Shown piece by piece: positions 1 through 5,044 of a DNA stretch of 9,611 nucleotides. Numbering within the stretch: position 1 is the stretch's first letter; every line of letters begins with the position of its first letter. The DNA is from Chloroflexota bacterium (GTDB lineage: Bacteria; Chloroflexota; Anaerolineae; B4-G1). The notes under the pieces are model-generated. The model was given only the letters and a program-made list of their open reading frames with translations. It was not told where the DNA came from and made no database searches. A program made the position numbers and the translations under genes. The stretch is taken from the NCBI GenBank assembly GCA_003648085.1, contig QMOC01000054.1, positions 1 through 9,611 on the forward strand. The letters are read 5' to 3'.

Positions 1-1
1 G

Positions 2-667
2 CGGGCGGCCCGCAGGCGGGTGGATGACTTCCTGCCCCTGGCCTGCCGGTTGTGGGACGAGCACGGGCGGGAGGGGCGCATCGTGGCCGTGCACGCCTTG
101 GGGCCGATGGAACTGGCCGCGCCGGAGGTCGTGATCCCTGTCATTCACACCCTGGCCCAGACCTGCCTGACCTGGGAGGACTGCGACCAACTGGCGATAC
201 GGGCGCTGGAGCCCATCGTGCGCAAGAAGCCGGGGCAATGGTTGAGCGCGATGGAACCCTGGCTGGCCGACGAGAACAAGTGGGTGCGACGGGCCGGCGT
301 CACCGTCGTCGGCCGGCTACCGATGAAGCATCCCGTTTACACCACCCGCTGCCTGGAACTGACCGAGCGGCTGTTGTTCGACGAGGACACCGACGTCAGG
401 CGGGCTGTCAGTTTCGCCATCCGCATGTGCGCCCGGGGCGAGATCGGGCCTGTACGCGACTTCCTCGCCCGCTACGTCCCCCCGGAAAATCCGGCCGCTA
501 CCTGGGTGCTGTGCGACGCGATCCGCAGCATGACCCGCAAGTTCCTGCCGGAGTTTGTGGGCCTGCTGCCACTGTACGAACGGTGGGCCGCCGACCCGGC
601 GCTGAGTCCCAAGGACCGCCGTTCCGTCGAAAGTGCGGTTAAGGTCCTGCGGAGTGTGCAGAGATGA
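2..667 (+). CDS. AlkD-family DNA alkylation-repair glycosylase, 5' end outside the window
   Basis: This looks like a HEAT-like-repeat DNA glycosylase of the AlkD type, which excises N3- and N7-alkylated purines in base excision repair. The frame is open from base 2. A GTG at 20 is the first possible start inside the window, but the family normally has roughly 50 more N-terminal residues before this point, so the gene is probably cut by the window edge. Numbering from the GTG, the W-x-x-x-D signature is seen at W52-D56, which I align from memory with the Trp109/Asp113 pair of Bacillus cereus AlkD. It is followed by the helix signature WVRR at 88-91. The later Gly-Trp-Ala-Leu-Arg-like helix reads S-F-A-I-R at 130-134, so a tryptophan appears to be replaced by Phe131. 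The stop overlaps the next start by 4 bp (ATGA), implying translational coupling. The family call is fairly secure; glycosylase activity is inferred. Confidence 0.75.
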   Translation, partial: RAARRRVDDFLPLACRLWDEHGREGRIVAVHALGPMELAAPEVVIPVIHTLAQTCLTWEDCDQLAIRALEPIVRKKPGQWLSAMEPWLADENKWVRRAGVTVVGRLPMKHPVYTTRCLELTERLLFDEDTDVRRAVSFAIRMCARGEIGPVRDFLARYVPPENPAATWVLCDAIRSMTRKFLPEFVGLLPLYERWAADPALSPKDRRSVESAVKVLRSVQR

Positions 668-1695
668 GCAACTGGAAAGCCCAACTCAAAGCCGACCCCC
701 TCCCCTGGCTGTTGGAGCCCGACGAGGCCAACCCCGGCGTGCGCTACTTCGCCCTGCGTGATCTGCTCGACCGGGACCCCGACGACCCTGAAGTCGTTGC
801 CGCGCAGGCGGAGGTGATGCGCACCGGCCCCGTCCCGGCCATCCTGGACGCCCAGTACCCGGAGGGCTACTGGGTCAAGCCCGGCCCGGGCTATTCCCCC
901 AAGTACCGCGCCACCCTGTGGCAGGTGCTCTTCCTGGCCCAACTGGGGGCCGACGGGCGTGACGAGCGGGTGCGCCGGGCCGTCGAGTACGTCTTTGCCC
1001 ACGCTCAGGCCGAAAGCGGCGCTTTCTCCACCAACGGTCGCCCCGGCGGAGCCAACCATTGCCTGTGGGGCAACATGGTGCGTGCGCTTCTCGATCTGGG
1101 CTACGGGAGCGACGAGCGGCTGGAGCGGGCGATTGACGCGCTGGCCCGCTCCGTCACCGGAGACGGTTACGAGTGGTACCGCAGGTCGGGCCTCCAGGCC
1201 CCCGGCTTCGTCTGTTCCGGCAACTACGGCCTGCCCTGCGCCTGGGGCGCGGTGCGCGTGCTGTGGGCGCTCAACCACGTGCCTCCTGCCGGCCGTACTC
1301 CTGCCGTCGAGGCTGCCATTGAAGCGTGCGTTGACTTCCTGCTCAGTTACGACGTCGCCCGTGCCGACTATCCCTACAAGGAGCGCATCAGTTCAAGTTG
1401 GTTCAAGTTCGGCTACCCGCTGGGCTACGTCACCGACGTGCTGTTGAACCTGGAGGCGCTGGTCGAGGCGGGGTACGGGGGCGACCCGCGTCTGGACGAG
1501 GCGGTGGGGCTCGTGCTTGCCAAGCAGGATGAGCGGGGGCGCTGGCGGATGGAGTACAGTTACAACGGCAAGATGTGGGCCGACGTGGAGGTCAAGGGTC
1601 AGCCCAGCAAGTGGGTCACGCTGCGGGCACTGCGGGTGCTGAAGAGGACTCGCTTGGCAGGTCTTTGCTGCCATGCGCGCCCTCAAAGCCGGTGA
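664..1695 (+). CDS. QW-repeat (prenyltransferase/squalene-cyclase-like) alpha-toroid protein of unknown function
   Basis: The 343-residue protein carries the Q-x3-G-x-W motif of the alpha/alpha-toroid fold shared by terpene cyclases and protein prenyltransferases. It occurs at Q64-W70 and Q288-W294, with a degenerate copy ending in Phe at Q115-F121. There is no DxDD or DCTAE catalytic signature, no signal peptide and no membrane segment, so cyclase activity is not supported. Conserved-looking His and Cys positions (H132, C133, C184, C192) could bind metal, but that is a guess. Proteins of this sort are often labelled 'nitrogen fixation protein NifH'; no P-loop or nitrogenase cysteines are present, so that name should not be used. 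The start is the ATG overlapping the stop of the AlkD-like gene. The natural end of the fold seems to be near residue 328 (WVTLRALRVLKR). The last 15 residues look like read-through into unrelated sequence. Confidence 0.7.
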   Translation: MSNWKAQLKADPLPWLLEPDEANPGVRYFALRDLLDRDPDDPEVVAAQAEVMRTGPVPAILDAQYPEGYWVKPGPGYSPKYRATLWQVLFLAQLGADGRDERVRRAVEYVFAHAQAESGAFSTNGRPGGANHCLWGNMVRALLDLGYGSDERLERAIDALARSVTGDGYEWYRRSGLQAPGFVCSGNYGLPCAWGAVRVLWALNHVPPAGRTPAVEAAIEACVDFLLSYDVARADYPYKERISSSWFKFGYPLGYVTDVLLNLEALVEAGYGGDPRLDEAVGLVLAKQDERGRWRMEYSYNGKMWADVEVKGQPSKWVTLRALRVLKRTRLAGLCCHARPQSR

Positions 1696-1826
1696 CGAGG
1701 AGGGCCTGATCATCACCCTGATGACCGTCAAGTGGGGCAAGAGCGGTGCTATCTGGGGTTGACTCTGCGCTATCTGGAGAAGTGGGCGGGGCAGGTGCGT
1801 CCCATACTGGAAATGGCTTCACTATG
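1643..1826 (+). pseudogene. Frameshifted coding-like remnant, unidentified
   Basis: Two short open stretches in different frames look coding and join end to end. From 1643 one frame reads GLAWQVFAAMRALKAGDEEG and continues to a TGA at 1760-1762, with mostly G or C in third positions. From about 1750 the next frame reads YLGLTLRYLEKWAGQVRPIL and stops at 1824-1826. The 9-bp word GCTATCTGG occurs at 1748 and again at 1769, around the frame change. I cannot name the parent protein. It could be the decayed 3' end of another gene, and the preceding CDS may have fused into it. Confidence 0.35.
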
Positions 1827-1827
1827 A

Positions 1828-1857
1828 AAGGCGGCACCGACCGGCGGCGGTCGCCTT
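1828..1857. other. Bulged GC-rich hairpin
   Basis: AAGGCG at 1828-1833 pairs perfectly with CGCCTT at 1852-1857. After a two-base bulge, ACCG pairs with CGGT inside. No T run follows on the + strand, and only three T's follow on the - strand, so it is a weak terminator at best. It lies just after the last stop of the coding-like remnant. Confidence 0.3.
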
Positions 1858-1875
1858 AAAGTACATTGGAGCTGC

Positions 1876-1935
1876 TCGTAGTAATGACTCTAGTCGTTCA
1901 AAGCGAGGTCAGAGCGACTGAAGTCGCCACTACGA
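1876..1935. repeat. Imperfect 23+14+23 inverted repeat, MITE/REP-like
   Basis: Arms at 1876-1898 and 1913-1935 match at 17 of 23 positions when one is reverse-complemented. All six differences are transitions, so each mismatch becomes G-U on one or the other RNA strand. Each arm also contains a small palindrome (GACT-CT-AGTC and GACT-GA-AGTC). With the adjoining 20-bp repeat this looks like a mobile or dispersed repeat unit in the otherwise gene-free 1696-2015 spacer. No transposase is nearby. Confidence 0.5.
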
Positions 1936-1938
1936 CCT

Positions 1939-1958
1939 CCATATCTTGCGGTTCATCA
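1939..1958 (+). repeat. Dispersed 20-bp repeat, copy 1
   Basis: CCATATCTTGCGGTTCATCA is found here and, identically and in the same orientation, at 7970-7989. Copy 1 ends 57 bp upstream of the pyrK-like start codon and directly follows the inverted repeat. A 20-base perfect match is not expected by chance in a window this short, so this is a dispersed repeat or a shared regulatory block. Confidence 0.6.
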
Positions 1959-2002
1959 GCCGTCATACCGGGATCAGGCATTCAGTGAGCAAGAGGGATA
2001 AC

Positions 2003-2007
2003 GGAGG
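2003..2007 (+). promoter_or_regulatory. Ribosome binding site for the pyrK-like gene
   Basis: GGAGG lies 8 nt before ATG 2016. It supports that start. I see no convincing -35/-10 pair between the repeats and this site. Confidence 0.6.
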
Positions 2008-2015
2008 ATAGAAGT

Positions 2016-2840
2016 ATGACCTTGCCGCAAACCGTCCGCATTAATGAGATCTTCGATGAAACCCGCACCGTCCGCACCTTTGTGCTGGATGCCGAGGTGC
2101 AGAAAGCGGAACCGGGGCAGTTCGTCATGCTCTGGCTCCCCGGTGTGGACGAGAAGCCCATCTCCATTGCCCATCCTGCCCCGCTCACGCTGACCGTGGC
2201 CCGCGTGGGGCCGTTCAGCACAGCGTTGCACGAGTGCAAGGTGGGCGACCGCGTGGGCTGGCGCGGTCCTTATGGGCGGGGATTCTCACTCCGTAAAGAC
2301 CGACCGGCGCTGCTGGTGGCCGGTGGGTACGGTGCGGCTCCGCTCTACTTTCTGGCCACCTACGCCATCGAGTGCTCTGTCCCCACCACCGTCGCCCTGG
2401 GCGCCCGCCGCGCCGATGACCTGATCTATGTGGACCGTTTCCGCAGCCTGGGGATCGAACTCATCCTTGCCACCGACGACGGCTCGGTAGGCCACAAGGG
2501 TTACGTCACCGACGCCATCCTGCAATTCCTAACCTCCAACCCTCAATGCTCCAATCTCCAACCGGCCCTTTACGCCTGCGGCCCCGAACTGATGCTCGTC
2601 GCCCTCCACCGATTGTGCCGTGAGCATGGCATCCCTGGCCAGTTGAGCGTGGAACGGTATATGAAGTGCGGATTCGGCATCTGCGGGCAGTGCGCTTTGG
2701 ATGGATACCTCGTCTGCCAGGATGGACCGGTGTTCGATGTGGGGCAATTGGACGGACTTAGCGACTTCGGGCGAACCCGCCGCAGCGCTACCGGACGCCG
2801 CCTTCCCATCCAACAACCAGTAACCGGTAACCAGCGATGA
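2016..2840 (+). CDS. pyrK: Dihydroorotate dehydrogenase electron-transfer subunit (PyrK-like FAD/[2Fe-2S] protein)
   Basis: PyrK passes electrons from PyrD-bound FMN through a [2Fe-2S] cluster and FAD to NAD+ in pyrimidine synthesis. The order of domains fits: an FAD-binding beta-barrel (about 5-95) with the R/K-P-x-S motif as KPIS at 47-50, a nucleotide-binding domain opening with GGYGAAPL (103-110), the ACGPELM segment at 187-193, and a C-terminal cluster C218-x4-C223-x2-C226-x7-C234 within MKCGFGICGQCALDGYLVC. The short last spacing is more like archaeal-type PyrK than the lactococcal protein (from memory). No pyrD is in the window, so a related ferredoxin-NADP reductase subunit is an alternative. 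Residues 172-183 and the last ten or so residues are encoded by heptamer-like tandem repeats, and the tail after 'GPVFD' is longer than I expect. The stop overlaps the next start (ATGA). Confidence 0.8.
   Translation: MTLPQTVRINEIFDETRTVRTFVLDAEVQKAEPGQFVMLWLPGVDEKPISIAHPAPLTLTVARVGPFSTALHECKVGDRVGWRGPYGRGFSLRKDRPALLVAGGYGAAPLYFLATYAIECSVPTTVALGARRADDLIYVDRFRSLGIELILATDDGSVGHKGYVTDAILQFLTSNPQCSNLQPALYACGPELMLVALHRLCREHGIPGQLSVERYMKCGFGICGQCALDGYLVCQDGPVFDVGQLDGLSDFGRTRRSATGRRLPIQQPVTGNQR
2531..2563 (+). repeat. Degenerate 7-bp tandem repeat inside the pyrK-like gene
   Basis: The units AACCTCC, AACCCTC, AATGCTCC, AATCTCC and AACC follow one another. They encode the LTSNPQCSNLQP segment of the nucleotide-binding domain. 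The composition differs from the flanking GC-rich coding sequence, which suggests an in-frame repeat-derived insertion. Confidence 0.5.
2815..2835 (+). repeat. Three-unit 7-bp tandem repeat at the pyrK-like 3' end
   Basis: AACCAGT, AACCGGT and AACCAGC are consecutive. They encode the end of the PyrK-like tail and finish one base before the ATG of the folate gene, so they also form that gene's upstream context. No Shine-Dalgarno sequence is present there. Confidence 0.6.
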
Positions 2841-3388
2841 ACAAATCCGGACTCCGCCAACATTTCCTCCACCTGCGGGAAAGCCTCACCCCCCAGGAGG
2901 TCGAGGCTGCATCAGAACTCCTCTGCCGGCGGTTGGTCGCCTGGCCGGTGCTCCGGGAGGCCCGGACTATCCTCACCTATTTGGCTTTCCGCAATGAGAT
3001 TGACCTGAGCCCTCTTTTCGATAGACTGCTGGGGAAACAATGGGTCGTGCCGCGTATAGCGGGCCGTTGGCTGGTGCTCTATCCCTACGATCCCACCCGC
3101 TTGGTGCGCCACCGCTTCGGCATGCTAGAACCTGCACCAGATTTGCCGGTGATAGACCCGGCCACATTGGACGTGGTGCTGGTACCCGGGGTGGCCTTCG
3201 ACCGGCAGGGAGTGCGGCTGGGGTTCGGCGGAGGATACTACGACCGCTTTCTGCCCACCACGCCGGCCCTGCGGGTGGGGGTGACCTATGACTGCTGCCT
3301 GGCGGATGCTCTTCCCTGCAGTGAAACGGATCAGCGGATGGATTGGGTGATAACGCCGACCCAGATGATTCGTTGCGCGCCGTTGTGA
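2837..3388 (+). CDS. 5-formyltetrahydrofolate cyclo-ligase (MTHFS)
   Basis: This 183-residue enzyme converts 5-formyl-THF to 5,10-methenyl-THF using ATP, returning the storage folate to the one-carbon pool. The family hallmark is complete: VPGVAFDRQGVRLGFGGGYY runs from 116 to 135 and continues to DRFL at 139, covering the ATP/folate-binding loop. The N-terminal helix with basic residues (K3, R7), NEIDL at 53-57, RFGMLEP at 93-99 and the closing D169-W-V-I-T-P also fit. Length is normal for the family (about 180-200). The ATG lies inside the pyrK-like stop (4-bp overlap) with no clear Shine-Dalgarno, so translation is probably coupled. The pairing with PyrK links one-carbon and pyrimidine metabolism, but may only reflect compact packing. 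Confidence 0.9.
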   Translation: MNKSGLRQHFLHLRESLTPQEVEAASELLCRRLVAWPVLREARTILTYLAFRNEIDLSPLFDRLLGKQWVVPRIAGRWLVLYPYDPTRLVRHRFGMLEPAPDLPVIDPATLDVVLVPGVAFDRQGVRLGFGGGYYDRFLPTTPALRVGVTYDCCLADALPCSETDQRMDWVITPTQMIRCAPL

Positions 3389-3437
3389 AGGATCGGACGC
3401 ACCCCTGGGGGTGGGAACAGGGGAAGAGGATCGTGAG

Positions 3438-3453
3438 CATCTGAACATCTGAA
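3438..3453 (+). repeat. 8-bp tandem duplication upstream of the lipase gene
   Basis: CATCTGAA occurs twice in direct succession, immediately before the AGGAGG (3455-3460) of the lipase gene. A short CACCCC/GGGGTG hairpin (3400-3413, loop of 2) lies upstream in the same 78-bp spacer, without a T run. Confidence 0.5.
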
Positions 3454-3466
3454 CAGGAGGGATGCA

Positions 3467-4303
3467 ATGGAACACAATGAAGGTACGTTCACCGGCTTTG
3501 GAGGCTTGGAACTCTACTACCAGCGCTGGCGACCGGAGGGGAGACCGAAGGCAGTTTTGCCCATCGTCCACGGTTTTGGCGAACACAGCGGGCGTTACGG
3601 CAACGTGGTAGACTGGTTCGTGCCCCAAGGATACGCCGTCTACGCTTTCGACCTGCGGGGCCACGGTCGCTCGCCTGGCCCGCGCGGCTACATCAACGAG
3701 TGGGCCGAGTTTCGCGGAGACGTGAGATCGTTCCTCGAACTCGTGCACGAGCAGGAGCCGGAGCGCGCCACTTTCCTGCTGGGGCACAGCATGGGCGGGC
3801 TGATCGCCCTGGAATACGCGCTGCATCACCCGGAGGGGTTGGCCGGTGTGATCGCCTCCGGGCCCGTGTTGGCCCAGGTTGGCGTTTCCCCGCTCCTGCT
3901 CGCGCTGAGCAAGGTGCTCTCGGGCATTCTCCCCCGCCTCACACTCGATACTAAACTGGATGCCACAGCCATCTCCCGCGACCAGGCCGTCGTCGAGGCC
4001 TACGTCAACGATCCGCTGGTGCACAGCCTGGGCACGCCGCGCCTGAGCACCGAACTCACCCGGGCCGTCGAGTGGACGCAGGCCCACGCTGCCGAGATGC
4101 GCATCCCGTGCCTAATTGTGCACGGCAGCGCCGACCGATTGGCTCCACCCGAGGGCAGCCGCGTCTTCTACGAAAATATGACGCTCACCGACAAAGAGCG
4201 GCAGGTCTACGAAGGCTACTACCACGAAGTCTTCAACGACGTCGGCAAGGAACGGGCGTTGGCGGCAGTGGAGGCGTGGATAGGGCGGCATCTCGATGGT
4301 TGA
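3467..4303 (+). CDS. Alpha/beta hydrolase, monoacylglycerol-lipase-like
   Basis: This is a cytosolic serine hydrolase of the lysophospholipase/monoacylglycerol lipase family (278 residues, typical length). The oxyanion segment H35-G-F-G-E-H-S-G-R-Y is followed by the family-typical D62-L-R-G-H-G-R-S. The nucleophile elbow is G106-H-S108-M-G-G. The acid is D223 in HGSAD and the catalytic histidine is H253 in YYHEVFN. All three triad residues are therefore present. A lid-like segment lies between about 135 and 190. No signal peptide or membrane anchor is visible. The start is supported by AGGAGG at 3455-3460, 6 nt before the ATG; an in-register ATG at 3462 would be too close to it. The substrate is inferred as a monoacylglycerol or lysolipid, and other small esters are possible. 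The stop codon is overlapped by the promoter of the next gene. Confidence 0.85.
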   Translation: MEHNEGTFTGFGGLELYYQRWRPEGRPKAVLPIVHGFGEHSGRYGNVVDWFVPQGYAVYAFDLRGHGRSPGPRGYINEWAEFRGDVRSFLELVHEQEPERATFLLGHSMGGLIALEYALHHPEGLAGVIASGPVLAQVGVSPLLLALSKVLSGILPRLTLDTKLDATAISRDQAVVEAYVNDPLVHSLGTPRLSTELTRAVEWTQAHAAEMRIPCLIVHGSADRLAPPEGSRVFYENMTLTDKERQVYEGYYHEVFNDVGKERALAAVEAWIGRHLDG

Positions 4304-4328
4304 TGATTCGTGCGGAATGTGGTATCAT
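4300..4328 (+). promoter_or_regulatory. Sigma-70-type promoter for the dnaD-dnaC pair
   Basis: TTGATG (4300-4305) and TATCAT (4323-4328) are separated by 17 bp. The -35 box overlaps the lipase stop codon. Transcription would begin near 4335, leaving a leader of only about 10 nt before ATG 4345 and no Shine-Dalgarno. Confidence 0.55.
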
Positions 4329-4344
4329 CCACCAATGATCGAGC

Positions 4345-5016
4345 ATGAAAACTTTCAGCGGTTTCCCACCCGGAAAAGTCCGCAGCGTCAGCATCCCTGA
4401 GCCGGTCTTCACCGAACTCATCCCCATCGTGGACGATCTGGCCGAATTGAAACTCACGCTGCACGTTCTATGGCGGCTGGGGCGGCAGCGGGGCAAGGTG
4501 CGCTACCTCCGCCGCGCCGATCTGGCCTCCGACCCGGTGCTCCTCTCCGGCCTGGGCGACGATCCGACCAAGGCGCTGAGCACCGCGCTGGAGCGCGCCG
4601 TCGAACGCGGGACGCTACTGCGGGCCGAGATCGCCATCGGAGACAGGGCCGAGGAAATCTACTTCGCTAACACCGCCAAGGGACGTGCCGCAGTCGAGGC
4701 TATCGCGCGCGGCAAGTGGCCTGGCGAACTCGAATCCGCTGCACGGCCCAACATCTTCACCCTTTACGAGCAAAACATCGGCCTGCTCACCCCGCTCATC
4801 GCCGATGAACTGCGCGAGGCGGAGCGAGACTATCCCGCCGAGTGGATCGAGGAGGCGTTCCGCGAGGCGGTGTCGCTGAACAAGCGCAGTTGGAAGTACA
4901 TCCGCGCTATCCTGGAACGCTGGCGCAGCGAGGGGAGAGGGAAGGGCAAACGCACCCGTGAAGCGGAACGTCGGCGCTACATTGAAGGGGAGTATGGCGA
5001 GTATATCGAGCACTGA
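4345..5016 (+). CDS. DnaD-domain replication-initiation (primosome) protein
   Basis: The C-terminal domain (about 137-196) matches the DnaD/DnaB2 domain: Y141-E-Q-N-I-G-L-L-T-P, a helix with Y163-P-x-E, and the closing Y185-I-R-A-I-L-x-R-W signature (Y-x3-I-L-x2-W). In Firmicutes, DnaD binds DNA and helps load the replicative helicase. The N-terminal part (about 15-95) is compatible with a winged helix and includes a DLAELKLTLHVLWRL helix. The tail from 198 is rich in Lys, Arg and Glu. The ATG at 4345 is chosen because the conserved N-terminal block (GFPPGKVR) starts directly after it, although no Shine-Dalgarno precedes it. The next gene is a DnaC-like ATPase that starts 20 bp after the stop, so the two form a plausible DnaD/DnaI-type loading unit. 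Confidence 0.75.
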   Translation: MKTFSGFPPGKVRSVSIPEPVFTELIPIVDDLAELKLTLHVLWRLGRQRGKVRYLRRADLASDPVLLSGLGDDPTKALSTALERAVERGTLLRAEIAIGDRAEEIYFANTAKGRAAVEAIARGKWPGELESAARPNIFTLYEQNIGLLTPLIADELREAERDYPAEWIEEAFREAVSLNKRSWKYIRAILERWRSEGRGKGKRTREAERRRYIEGEYGEYIEH

Positions 5017-5044
5017 GCAGGAGGCAGGAGGCGGGATGCAGGAG
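5017..5044 (+). repeat. Heptamer tandem repeat carrying the helicase-loader ribosome binding site
   Basis: The four units are GCAGGAG, GCAGGAG, GCGGGAT and GCAGGAG. The first three fill the gap between the dnaD stop and the presumed loader start, and the last lies within the coding region. Because of the repeat, AGGAGG occurs at 5019-5024 and 5026-5031, 11 and 4 nt before ATG 5036. Unit gain or loss would change Shine-Dalgarno number and spacing. Confidence 0.55.

Noticed and set aside
472..1278. Long - strand open frame over the AlkD-like and QW-repeat genes
   Set aside because: Antisense shadow of GC-rich coding sequence. The translation has no recognisable motif and both + strand genes have clear family signatures.
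664..1695. NifH (nitrogenase reductase) label for the QW-repeat protein
   Set aside because: It has no P-loop and no nitrogenase cysteines. QW motifs show a different fold.
1696..2015. CRISPR array or tRNA in the gene-free spacer
   Set aside because: There is no regularly spaced repeat unit and no cloverleaf. The repeats are single inverted or dispersed copies.
3400..3413. CACCCC/GGGGTG hairpin as a terminator before the lipase
   Set aside because: The 2-nt loop is sterically poor and no T run follows.
3125..4087. 320-codon - strand frame across the folate ligase and lipase
   Set aside because: It is antisense to the catalytic motifs of two well-supported genes and spans their spacer.
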